This document shows positions 25,268 through 33,488 of a stretch of DNA of 50,031 nt, piece after piece. Both the position numbers and the translations under genes were made by a program. Location of the stretch: NCBI GenBank assembly GCA_020853775.1, contig JADYYH010000107.1:1-50031 (forward strand). The letters run 5' to 3'. The first letter of the stretch is position 1. Each line of letters starts with the position of its first letter. The DNA comes from Nitrospira sp. GTDB taxonomy: Bacteria > Nitrospirota > Nitrospiria > Nitrospirales > Nitrospiraceae. The notes under the pieces were generated by a model that did not search any database, was not told the origin of the DNA, and worked only from the letters and a program-made list of their open reading frames with translations.

Positions 25268-27064
25268 ATGGTCGGAAGCATGTACCCTTACGGACTCATC
25301 GGCAACTGCCACGTCTCCGCCCATATTCATGAAAGTGGGTCTGTGGACTGGCTCTGTCTGCCAAGACCGGATAGCGACCCGGTCTTCGGTCGAATCCTCG
25401 ATCCGGAGGGAGGGCACTTTTCCATATCAAGCCCTACCAGCTCCGCTCAAGTCAAGACAACGCAACGCTACCTCCCCAATACAAATATCCTGGTGACCGA
25501 GGTCTCCACGTCCAAGGGCGACACCTTCAGGATCACGGACTTCTGCCCGCGCTTCGAACAATACGGCCGCGTCTACCGTCCCGCCGCCCTCTTTCGCATC
25601 GTCGAACCGCTGGCCGGCACTCCCTCCATCCGCGTGAGCTGCCGCCCGGTCACGGGATGGGGAAAGGAATACGCACGAGGCATGCGCGGCAACAGCCACG
25701 TCCGATACGACATCCGCGGGGAGTACCTCCGGTTGTTGACCAACATGCCCCTGACCTATTTGTACGAGGAGCGCCCCTTCGCCCTGACTGAGAAAACGTA
25801 CTTTGCGCTCACCTGGGGCCTGGGCATCGAAGACGATCTCGCCAAGGTCAGTCACGAGTTCCTCGACCAGACGACCCGCTACTGGCGCATGTGGGTGAAG
25901 CATTGTTCCATCCCGGTGTTGCATCAGGAAGAAGTGATCCGTTCAGCCCTGGCCCTCAAACTGCACTGCTATGAAGACACCGGCGCCATCCTGGCCGCCT
26001 TGACCACCAGCCTCCCCGAAGAGCCGGGTGGGCCGCGGAACTGGGACTATCGCTACTGCTGGTTGCGCGACGCTTATTTTTCGCTCACCGCCTTCCACAA
26101 CCTCGGGCACTTCGAGGAGATGGAAGGGTTTCTCAAATTTCTCCTCAACATCGCCTACACGCATGAACATTCCCGGGAACGGCTCGCCCCGGTTTATACA
26201 TTGAGCCAGGATCTTCCGTTACCCGAAACCGAACATGCCAATTGGGCCGGCTTCTGCGGCAGCGCGCCGGTGCGCAATCACAATCAGGCCGCCGAACATA
26301 TCCAAAACGATGTCTACGGCGAACTGGTCCTCGCGCTGACCCCGATCTTCTCCGACAATCGTTTCTACGATCTGCGGACCAAAGATCAGGAACAACTCGT
26401 GGCCAATCTGGCCCGGCTGTGCGACCGCACCATCGCCCAGCCGGATGCGGGGCTGTGGGAAATTCGCAACGGCTGGCAGGAACACTCATTTTCAAATCTG
26501 ATGTGCTGGGCCGGACTCGATCGGGCGCACCGGATGCACAAGGCCGGATTTTTGCCCTCGCTCACGTTCGACCTCGATGCGGCGCGCACGCGCGCTGCAC
26601 AGGCGCTGCTGGCCGCCTCAAAAGACGGCTCGCTGCGCAATGGCCCCAAAGACGACACCTACGACGCCTCGCTGGCCCAGGCGGCAATTCTCGGCTTTCC
26701 AAACCGGGAGGTGTGCGAAGCCACGATGCAGAGCATCGCGCGCGCGCTGGCCGTGCAAGCCGGAGGGAAGGAAACCGGCTTCTACTTCCGCTACCTGCGC
26801 ACCGACGATTTCGGCCGGCCGCAATCCAGCTTTGTCATCTGTTCCTTCTGGGTCGTCCAGGGACTCGCGCGGCTCGGACGAATGGCGGAAGCGCAGCAGA
26901 TCATGGCGCAGGTGCTCACCGGCGCGAACCATCTCGGGCTCTTCTCCGAACATTTTGTGCCAGAGACACGCACCCAGCTTGGAAACTTTCCTCAAGCCTA
27001 TTCCCATGTCGGCCTAATCAATGCCGCCTTCGCCGTCAGTCCCTCCTGGACCACGGTGCTCTAG
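25268..27064 (+). CDS. Glycoside hydrolase family 15 protein (glucoamylase or trehalase type)
   Basis: The 598-residue protein (start at 25268 or 25280) has the GH15 pattern: YGLIGNCHVSAHIHESGSVDWLCLPR at the N-terminus, the catalytic-domain hallmark GGPRNWDYRYCWLRDAYFSL, and the closing LGNFPQAYSHVGLINAA. Bacterial enzymes of this type cleave alpha-linked glucose, and several next to otsAB are trehalases. It diverges from otsA with a gap of only 38 bp, so the promoters reach into the genes. The context suggests it balances the trehalose made by OtsA and OtsB. The TAG stop is the first part of a palindromic repeat arm. Confidence 0.88.
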   Translation: MVGSMYPYGLIGNCHVSAHIHESGSVDWLCLPRPDSDPVFGRILDPEGGHFSISSPTSSAQVKTTQRYLPNTNILVTEVSTSKGDTFRITDFCPRFEQYGRVYRPAALFRIVEPLAGTPSIRVSCRPVTGWGKEYARGMRGNSHVRYDIRGEYLRLLTNMPLTYLYEERPFALTEKTYFALTWGLGIEDDLAKVSHEFLDQTTRYWRMWVKHCSIPVLHQEEVIRSALALKLHCYEDTGAILAALTTSLPEEPGGPRNWDYRYCWLRDAYFSLTAFHNLGHFEEMEGFLKFLLNIAYTHEHSRERLAPVYTLSQDLPLPETEHANWAGFCGSAPVRNHNQAAEHIQNDVYGELVLALTPIFSDNRFYDLRTKDQEQLVANLARLCDRTIAQPDAGLWEIRNGWQEHSFSNLMCWAGLDRAHRMHKAGFLPSLTFDLDAARTRAAQALLAASKDGSLRNGPKDDTYDASLAQAAILGFPNREVCEATMQSIARALAVQAGGKETGFYFRYLRTDDFGRPQSSFVICSFWVVQGLARLGRMAEAQQIMAQVLTGANHLGLFSEHFVPETRTQLGNFPQAYSHVGLINAAFAVSPSWTTVL

Positions 27065-27102
27065 CAGGATGCGGAAAAAGTCCGCCGGCGGCGTTCTCGC
27101 CT
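27062..27102. repeat. Palindromic repeat, half copy C
   Basis: TAGCAGGATGCGGAAAAAGT and the following GGCGGCGTTCTCGC match the left arm of the family (compare 40820 and the reverse of 22220). The opposite arm was not found. The first three bases are the stop codon of the GH15 gene. Confidence 0.55.
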
Positions 27103-27459
27103 CGATCAGCGCCTGCCTGTCACGTTGATGTAAGCGAGGCTGTTCTCGCCAAGCCCGCGTAAATGAAACCGCTGGTAGGCACCGTACACACCTGGGCGGA
27201 ACGGTCGCGCGGGTCTCTCGCAGAGAAGTTGCGGGACGAGCCCTGGCGGCTCCGGTCACCTCACAGCATTCTCAGTGACTGCCGGCAAGAAGATTGGGTT
27301 CCTAGAAGGGTCGGCTCAATGCTGCCTCAGCGAGTCGGAACCCTTGACCCGAAACCATTCGTGCGGTTCCGGGTCAAGCGAGGGGTGGATGAGGGGCTAG
27401 GACAATAGCGACATAACGTTTCCGGCGATCATCCGGTCGAGGAAGTGGCTTTCCATGCA
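27065..27459. other. Intergenic stretch with one long hairpin
   Basis: Apart from the half repeat C and a hairpin at 27343-27378 (CTTGACCCGAAACC with GGTTCCGGGTCAAG, one mismatch, no T tract), nothing gene-like was found. Confidence 0.45.
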
Positions 27460-27891
27460 TTACTGAGGCATGGGGTTCCCGACCTTGATAGCACCCGGCA
27501 AAATTTTCTTGGTGCCGGCAAGCGCCGTATCCACACGTACGTTGTAGTTCACGACGGCGGCTTTCTTGAAGCAGAGCGATGCCGATTCATTGGACTTCAA
27601 CACAACGACTTCGCGAACCGAGCCCATCCAGTTACTAAATTCTCTCTCGCACGCGAGGTCCTCGGCTTTCAGGTTCGGAATTTCGATTTGCGCCTCTTGT
27701 TTCCGCAAATTGATCCATCGGATTTCATCTCCCGGTTGGATCAGAAGATTTTCTGTCGAGAGCGCTTCCTCAATCTTGACGTCATGGACCGCCGCCGTTC
27801 GACTGCTGGGGGGCAAGCTCGTGCAGCCATACTGTCCTATGCCTATTGCGAACACGACCGCCAGAGCCCAGAGACTTTTCCTGCAGATCAT
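27460..27891 (-). CDS. Small lipoprotein with cupredoxin-like domain
   Basis: The 143-residue protein has a lipobox-type signal (AVVFAIGIGQYGC, Cys about residue 23) and then a beta-rich region with the plastocyanin-like frame: VKIEEALSTENLLIQPGDEIRWINL and a later AVVNYNVRV strand. The usual copper ligands are not clear: one Cys lies in SLCFKK but no matching His cluster is seen. GAAGGAGG precedes the ATG. It is likely anchored to a membrane on the periplasmic side. The cupredoxin call is tentative. Confidence 0.65.
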   Translation of the reverse strand: MICRKSLWALAVVFAIGIGQYGCTSLPPSSRTAAVHDVKIEEALSTENLLIQPGDEIRWINLRKQEAQIEIPNLKAEDLACEREFSNWMGSVREVVVLKSNESASLCFKKAAVVNYNVRVDTALAGTKKILPGAIKVGNPMPQ

Positions 27892-28381
27892 ATGGAACCT
27901 CCTTCAATGAAGAATTTTTGTCTCGCCCTCAGCACAGCATACTGCATGATACTTAGCTCGTAGCGTCAATGCAACGTGCCTGAGGTCTAGCAGATCGTAG
28001 AATTACATCAACCTACGTTAGGGAAGGTCTGCTTCATTCGAGTGGCGCTGAGCAATCTGTTTCTCGGCCGGTCACCAGGGGAATCTGGTGGGCATCCGCT
28101 GGTTCACAAAATCGGACGTCATCACCATCGTTCTGGTCATCTCCGGTAAGCGGGCACAACCCATGGCCAGACGCACCCTTCTCTCCCAAACAACGTGCTC
28201 TTGACAGATTTCCTCATTCCTGCAAAACGTGATGGCAACGAAGGACTCCCGGGATCTGGGCGAAAAGCTGTACGCCGCCGCTCCCGTTTCCCACTCTTTG
28301 GAGTCTACGCGCCGCACTATACCAGGTGCGAGATGCCGGGTGCCAATGCCGCCTCAGTAGTTTTTGACGGCGATCATGCGC
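27892..28381. other. 490-bp intergenic stretch
   Basis: This lies upstream of the lipoprotein and downstream of the nitrobindin-like gene. Frames are short and biased. No terminator, RNA gene or repeat was seen. Confidence 0.4.
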
Positions 28382-28945
28382 TCATCCAACCCGCGTCACT
28401 CGATTCGTGTCGGTATGGTGAAAAAGATCGCTCCGGCCTTTCATCTTCAGCTGCGTGTCTTCGCGATAACTGAAGCTGTCGGGGCCGTGCACCGTGATCG
28501 TGAGTTCATACCGAACCGTTTTGAACTCACGATCCAGAAACTTGTTCGAACAGATGCCATACGTATCCGACCCGGCATCCGCCGAAATCTGAAACGACGT
28601 CGCATCCGGTTCCACAGTACCGCCGGCCAGCACCGTCACACCGCGTGGCACGATGAAACAACGGAGCACTTGTTTTGCGGCCGCATCCCACAGCCAGTAG
28701 CCGGTTTCTTCATGAAACGGCGCCCCATCGCTCAACCGCCAGGCCACGGTCGCATAACGAAGGCCATAGAGCTGTTGTTCATGATTGTTGACCGGACCGA
28801 ACGGCTCGAAGGTCAACCGCTCGCGATAGGCATTATGTTCCGTGCCTCGATCATCGGAAGGCGCTACATCCGCGCCCTTATCGCCCTCCCACACACCGGC
28901 TAACGCCGCCAACGGACCGAGATACTTCAACAGATCGTCACTCAT
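28382..28945 (-). CDS. Nitrobindin-like beta-barrel (FABP/THAP4-type) protein
   Basis: The 187-residue protein has the heme-binding barrel outline: LGPLAALAGVWEGDKGADV, then YRERLTFEPFGP, HEETGYWLWDAAAKQVLRCFIVPRG and a run of strands. Such proteins bind haem in a shallow pocket and may handle NO or nitrite-derived species. The proximal His typical of nitrobindin was not confirmed. It lies between the lipoprotein and the restriction locus and has no obvious operon partner. Confidence 0.65.
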   Translation of the reverse strand: MSDDLLKYLGPLAALAGVWEGDKGADVAPSDDRGTEHNAYRERLTFEPFGPVNNHEQQLYGLRYATVAWRLSDGAPFHEETGYWLWDAAAKQVLRCFIVPRGVTVLAGGTVEPDATSFQISADAGSDTYGICSNKFLDREFKTVRYELTITVHGPDSFSYREDTQLKMKGRSDLFHHTDTNRVTRVG

Positions 28946-29111
28946 GTCATCGTTCCTCCCTGTCGTTGAATATCGCCGCCAGGAGAGTGCCTGACGGACC
29001 AGACCGGAGGCTCTTGTACCAGAAGTCGGGAGGGCGACTCAAATTGAAACAAACCGAAGGCTGTCGAGGGGAACGGTTGGCGCGCGAAGGCTGCGGAACG
29101 TGGACTTCACT

Positions 29112-30572
29112 CTACTTTCTTTGCAGCCCGGCGGCCACATCCCTGAAGGAGGCTAAGGCCGCCTCCAGATGCTCAATGATTTCCTGCTGCAACACATCGG
29201 GCAGGGGAAGGTCATCCAGATTGTCCAGGCTCTCGTCCTTGAGCCAAAAGATATCCAGACTCGCCTTATCCCGCGCCATCAAGTCTTGATAGTTGAAGTA
29301 CTTGAAACGCTCTGTTTCGCTGCGCTCATGCCTGTTTTCCGGGTTATAGCAGGCGATGAAGTCCTGCAGATCGTCAGGTTTCAGCGGCCGGGTCTTCAGA
29401 GTGAAATGCTTGTTGGTCCGCAGATCGTAGAACCACACTCCCGCAGTATGAATCCGGCCATCCTTCGGCTTGGCATCGAAAAACACCACGTTCGCCTTCA
29501 CCCCTTGCGCGTAAAACATACCGGTCGGCAGACGCAGAATGGTATGCACGTCGCACGTCTCCAGCAGCTTGCGGCGGATTTTCTCGCCGGCGCCACCTTC
29601 AAACAGCACATTATCCGGCAACACTACAGCTGCTTTGCCGTCTACTTTCAGCATGCTGACAATGTGCTGCAGGAAATTGAGCTGCTTGTTCGAGGTGGTT
29701 TCCCAGAAGTCCTGACGCTCATAGGTCAGCGCGTCTTTGTCTTCTTCACCTTCCTCGTTGGTGATCGTCATGCTGCTCTTCTTGCCGAAGGGCGGATTGG
29801 CCAACACATAGTCCACCCTCTGCTTGGGCTCCGCAATCAATGCATCTGAGCGCTCGACGGAAGGCTCGCCGCCCAGCTCACCGATGTTGTGCAGAAACAG
29901 GTTCATCAAGCACATGCGGCGCGTGTTCGGCACAATCTCGTTCCCGTGGAAGGTCTTGTCTCGCAGAAACTCCTTTTGGCGTTTGTTCAGCGCGGCCCCT
30001 GGGCGAGTCAACCAGTTGTAGGCGCCGAGAAAAAACCCGCCCGTGCCACAGGCGGGATCGGCAATCGTCTTCATCGGTTCTGGCCGGACACAGGCCACCA
30101 TCACTTCGATCAACGCGCGCGGCGTGAAATACTGGCCGGCGCCGCTTTTGGTGTCTTCCGCGTTTTTCTGCAGCAGCCCCTCATACAAATCGCCCTTGGT
30201 GTCGGCATCGAGGCTGATCCAGTTCTCCGCGTCGATCAGCTGCACCAAGCGCGACAGCTTGGCCGGATCCTGAATCTTATTCTGCGCTTTGAAGAAGATC
30301 GCGCCGAGCATCCCTGGCTCCTGACCCAGCCTATGGAGCATGGCCAGGTACTGCGCTTCCAGCGGCTCACCTGTTTTCGCTCTGAGGCTGGCCCAGTCGT
30401 AGCCCTTGGGAATGTGCGTATCGCGCTTGTAGGGTTCCTGCGCATATTCATGCGCCAGCTTCAGGAACAGCAGATAGGTGAGCTGCTCAAGGTAGTCGCC
30501 GTAACTGACCCCGTCATCGCGCAGGGTATGACAGAAGTTCCAGACTTTTTGGACTAAGGTAGAGGTGTTCAT
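29112..30572 (-). CDS. hsdM: Type I restriction enzyme, methyltransferase subunit
   Basis: The 486-residue subunit has the HsdM N-terminal helical domain (residues 5-130), the SAM motif ADPACGTGGFFLGAY (about 171-185) and the adenine N6-methyltransferase motif NPPF (259-262). It methylates the recognition sequence together with HsdS. It is the last gene of the hsdR-hsdS-fic-hsdM set but is separated from fic by 268 bp. No strong ribosome site precedes the ATG. Confidence 0.96.
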   Translation of the reverse strand: MNTSTLVQKVWNFCHTLRDDGVSYGDYLEQLTYLLFLKLAHEYAQEPYKRDTHIPKGYDWASLRAKTGEPLEAQYLAMLHRLGQEPGMLGAIFFKAQNKIQDPAKLSRLVQLIDAENWISLDADTKGDLYEGLLQKNAEDTKSGAGQYFTPRALIEVMVACVRPEPMKTIADPACGTGGFFLGAYNWLTRPGAALNKRQKEFLRDKTFHGNEIVPNTRRMCLMNLFLHNIGELGGEPSVERSDALIAEPKQRVDYVLANPPFGKKSSMTITNEEGEEDKDALTYERQDFWETTSNKQLNFLQHIVSMLKVDGKAAVVLPDNVLFEGGAGEKIRRKLLETCDVHTILRLPTGMFYAQGVKANVVFFDAKPKDGRIHTAGVWFYDLRTNKHFTLKTRPLKPDDLQDFIACYNPENRHERSETERFKYFNYQDLMARDKASLDIFWLKDESLDNLDDLPLPDVLQQEIIEHLEAALASFRDVAAGLQRK

Positions 30573-30840
30573 CGCTGTATGGATGTAATGAGGAGGCCAC
30601 GCTAAGCTAACTCAGGGGTTTACACCAGCCCAGATAATAACCGTCCCATTAAGTCACTGTTTTAATTGATATTTATACCATTATTCAGTTTATTATCCGG
30701 CGCCTCAAATAATAAACCCACCTATTGAGCATCTTGTAACCGGCTCTAGTTGCGTCCGATCCACCATACATAAACACCTCTTTCGTCCGACAATATTAAT
30801 ATTTCGAGACTCAAAATAGTTTATGTATGTCTGCTCGGAC
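30573..30840. promoter_or_regulatory. AT-rich spacer with inverted repeat before hsdM
   Basis: The 268-bp gap between fic and hsdM is AT-rich and holds TTTATTAT ... ATAATAAA (30689-30716), perfect 8-bp arms 12 bp apart. TATAAA occurs just downstream on the minus strand. It may carry a separate promoter and operator for hsdM. No gene was found inside it. Confidence 0.45.
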
Positions 30841-31944
30841 TCAAAGCACCTGCCGGCCTTCAGCACAATTGAGCAAGTCTCGGAACGCGAGCACGGCAGA
30901 CCGGCGGCCACTGCTTTCCCGCAGCACCTGCAAAATGCCTGCGTCCCGCAAACTGCGCAAGAAAGGAAGGGCCGACTGTTTTGGAATGCCGGACCGCTGC
31001 ACAAAATCGCCCGACTGGAAAATAGGCCGATCAAACAACGTATCGAGCACAACGATCGCATGCTGGGAACGGGTCAATTCGGCGATGCGACGCTTCATCT
31101 CGTCATAGAGAGCCAAGGTAGCACGCACACGCTCGGTATTCGTCAACGCTTGCCCAGCCACGGCATCCAGAAAAAATGCGATCCAGCCACTCCAATCGCC
31201 TTCCCGACTAATGGCTTGTAAGCGCGCATAGTATTCCTCGCGATGCCGTTCGAGATAATCGCTCAAATAGAACATCGGGCTACCCAAAGCGCGTTTTTGA
31301 TACAAGAACAGCGGGATCAAGAGGCGGCCGATACGGCCATTGCCGTCTTGAAACGGGTGAATCAACTCAAACTGCGCATGCACCACAGCGCACTGCACGA
31401 GCACATCCACATCGCTGACGGCGAGGTAGGCTTCCCAGGCCTGCAGATAGTCCAACAATTGTAACGGTGAGGGCGGCACGAAGCTGGCTTGCTCAATGGA
31501 GCACCCTGCGCTGCCGATCCAGTTTTGTTCACGACGAAACTCTCCTGGCGTGCGGTTGGCCCCTCGCACACCATCCATGAGCACCGTGTGCATCTGTCGC
31601 AAGAGATTCAAACTGAGCGGGCGTTGCGCCACAGCCTCAACAGCCATCAGCAGGGTCTTGCGATAGTTGACGATCTCTTGAATGTCGCGTGTTTTCTCCG
31701 CGTCGAAATCCAACCCGGCCTCATACTCCAGCACCTCATCCACCGTGGCCTGCGTGCCCTCAATTTTCGAGGACAACACCGCTTCGCGCCGGGTGAGTGG
31801 AGACAGCATGACGGCTGGATTGACGACCGATTGGAGGAGGCCATCATAACGCGCAAGCGCCGCATTCGCCGGGCCGACCTTGGGCAGCAACCGCGCCAAA
31901 TCAAGATCGCGCACCGGCAACGCACTCGGCAGGTACGGATTCAT
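30841..31944 (-). CDS. fic: Fic-family protein encoded within a type I restriction operon
   Basis: The 367-residue protein has the Fic catalytic motif HPFQDGNGRIGR (His196) and an N-terminal inhibitory-helix motif SSKIEG (residues 58-63), making it a class II self-inhibited Fic, plus a C-terminal winged-helix region (about 300-345). Fic enzymes usually transfer AMP to a hydroxyl of a target protein. Its ATG overlaps the hsdS stop as ATGA, so it is translated with HsdS. Its role may be toxin-like or regulatory; the target is unknown. Confidence 0.93.
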   Translation of the reverse strand: MNPYLPSALPVRDLDLARLLPKVGPANAALARYDGLLQSVVNPAVMLSPLTRREAVLSSKIEGTQATVDEVLEYEAGLDFDAEKTRDIQEIVNYRKTLLMAVEAVAQRPLSLNLLRQMHTVLMDGVRGANRTPGEFRREQNWIGSAGCSIEQASFVPPSPLQLLDYLQAWEAYLAVSDVDVLVQCAVVHAQFELIHPFQDGNGRIGRLLIPLFLYQKRALGSPMFYLSDYLERHREEYYARLQAISREGDWSGWIAFFLDAVAGQALTNTERVRATLALYDEMKRRIAELTRSQHAIVVLDTLFDRPIFQSGDFVQRSGIPKQSALPFLRSLRDAGILQVLRESSGRRSAVLAFRDLLNCAEGRQVL

Positions 31945-33488
31945 GCAGACTCCCTTGTATGCAGTCGAGCACGTGATGTTTTTGGTACCGCGGCCCGTTC
32001 GGCGCGGATGCGCGCCAGCAGCACACTGGCCGGTTCGTCGTTCGCGTCTTGCTGCACCAGTTGGCCGGAGAAAGCGGCCTTGAGGATATTCTTACGTTGG
32101 GCGGAGGATTGTTTCAGCAAAAGATCGCATGGGATCTCCACATCTTGTATCGCATGCCATGCACGCTCAAGTCGCTTGATGATCTCACCCTGCTCATCGT
32201 CTGACGGCAATGGAATACAAACTGACTCAATCTGGTCGAAGCTCAGATGTGGACGCCCTGCGCCGTAGTTCATCTCGCGGAACTGACGCTGCCCATGGCC
32301 GTGACTGTTCAGAACGGCATTGATGTATTCGGACAATCCTGCCTGCACGAGCCGAAGAAGGGCCACACTCTGGCAGACAAAGTGTGCTGTTACGGGCTCA
32401 TGCATACGACACGCCTGGCCTGTGTGTGCCCCGACAATCGTGACAAGCAAGTCGTTCTCCCGAACTTCCGAGCGAGCACGATCACGGTGATCCACAGGTG
32501 GATCAACGTACTGTCGAAATGCGAAATCGGGTCGCCATGGACGTACATTCTGCGCCATGACGAAAATACAGCTACCACGGTCATAGTATGGAGCCCAATC
32601 TCGTGACCCGCTGGTCAATTCGTCCAGCAACTGCCCGAGCGAAGCCCATACCCAGCCCACCGGCAGCTTGGGCAGATTGGTGGTGTCCGGCTGCACCGGC
32701 TCGGGATATTTTTTCTGCCAGTCCTTGGGTGGGGTTTTGCCTTGCTCATTGAATTTGGCGAGTTGTTTGGCCTCCCAGCGTGTGCGACGTTCGGTCAGGA
32801 TGCGCTCAAGCAGTTGCGCGCCAGTTTCGGTTGGTGGGTTCTTGGCGCGCCAGTCGGCCGTGAGGCTGCCTTCAACAGCCGCCTTCAAGAGCGTTTGACG
32901 ATATTGCACGAGTTTCTTCTGGGCGGCCTTGAGTTCGGCGACGCCAGCATCGAGGTCGGAGAGCAGCTCCTCCAGTTTCTCGACAATGCGGGTTTGTTCT
33001 TCAGAAGGTGCAACCGGAATCTCCGTATCAGATAACCAACTGGCAGACACGCGCAGCTGACCAGCACTCCCAGTCATATGTTGTCGCGCGAATCGACGAA
33101 ACCCAGTCTGGGAGAGAAAGTGGGCCAGCCAAGCTGCTCGAATTCCATCCTGGGCCCGCAAAACATGAAATTCAGTTGATCCGAATGCAATATGATTAGA
33201 CAACGCAGGAACGACGGCCACCTTCCCGTTTTCCATGCATGGTGTGATCTTGGCAAACAGAACGTCGTCTGACAGAAACGGCGTGTAGCCCTTCTGGACC
33301 TCACCCAGTGGTCGCATCTGGGAAACATTCATACCGCCAAACTCTGCTTCAACCGCGCTCATTGGCACAAAATGAACGAACTCATCGACTGCGCCAGGTA
33401 ATGGACAGAAAGAACGAGGGTTAACATCTGCGATGTGTGAAATCGGGGCCATCAGCCAACTTCTCGGCAGCTTCTCCGGCTCACTCAC
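31941..33488 (-). CDS. hsdS: Type I restriction enzyme, specificity subunit
   Basis: The 515-residue protein starts at a GTG overlapping the hsdR stop (GTGA). It has two target-recognition domains (about 15-170 and 275-440), separated by a helical conserved region with LVQYRQTLLKAAVEGSLTAD, and a second such helix before the C-terminus (ILKAAFSGQLVQQD). It sets the DNA sequence recognised by the whole complex. The half-site sequences cannot be read from the protein alone. Confidence 0.93.
   Translation of the reverse strand: MSEPEKLPRSWLMAPISHIADVNPRSFCPLPGAVDEFVHFVPMSAVEAEFGGMNVSQMRPLGEVQKGYTPFLSDDVLFAKITPCMENGKVAVVPALSNHIAFGSTEFHVLRAQDGIRAAWLAHFLSQTGFRRFARQHMTGSAGQLRVSASWLSDTEIPVAPSEEQTRIVEKLEELLSDLDAGVAELKAAQKKLVQYRQTLLKAAVEGSLTADWRAKNPPTETGAQLLERILTERRTRWEAKQLAKFNEQGKTPPKDWQKKYPEPVQPDTTNLPKLPVGWVWASLGQLLDELTSGSRDWAPYYDRGSCIFVMAQNVRPWRPDFAFRQYVDPPVDHRDRARSEVRENDLLVTIVGAHTGQACRMHEPVTAHFVCQSVALLRLVQAGLSEYINAVLNSHGHGQRQFREMNYGAGRPHLSFDQIESVCIPLPSDDEQGEIIKRLERAWHAIQDVEIPCDLLLKQSSAQRKNILKAAFSGQLVQQDANDEPASVLLARIRAERAAVPKTSRARLHTRESA

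Noticed and set aside
28072-28317. 81-codon minus-strand frame
   Set aside because: No ribosome site and no recognisable fold; probably chance.
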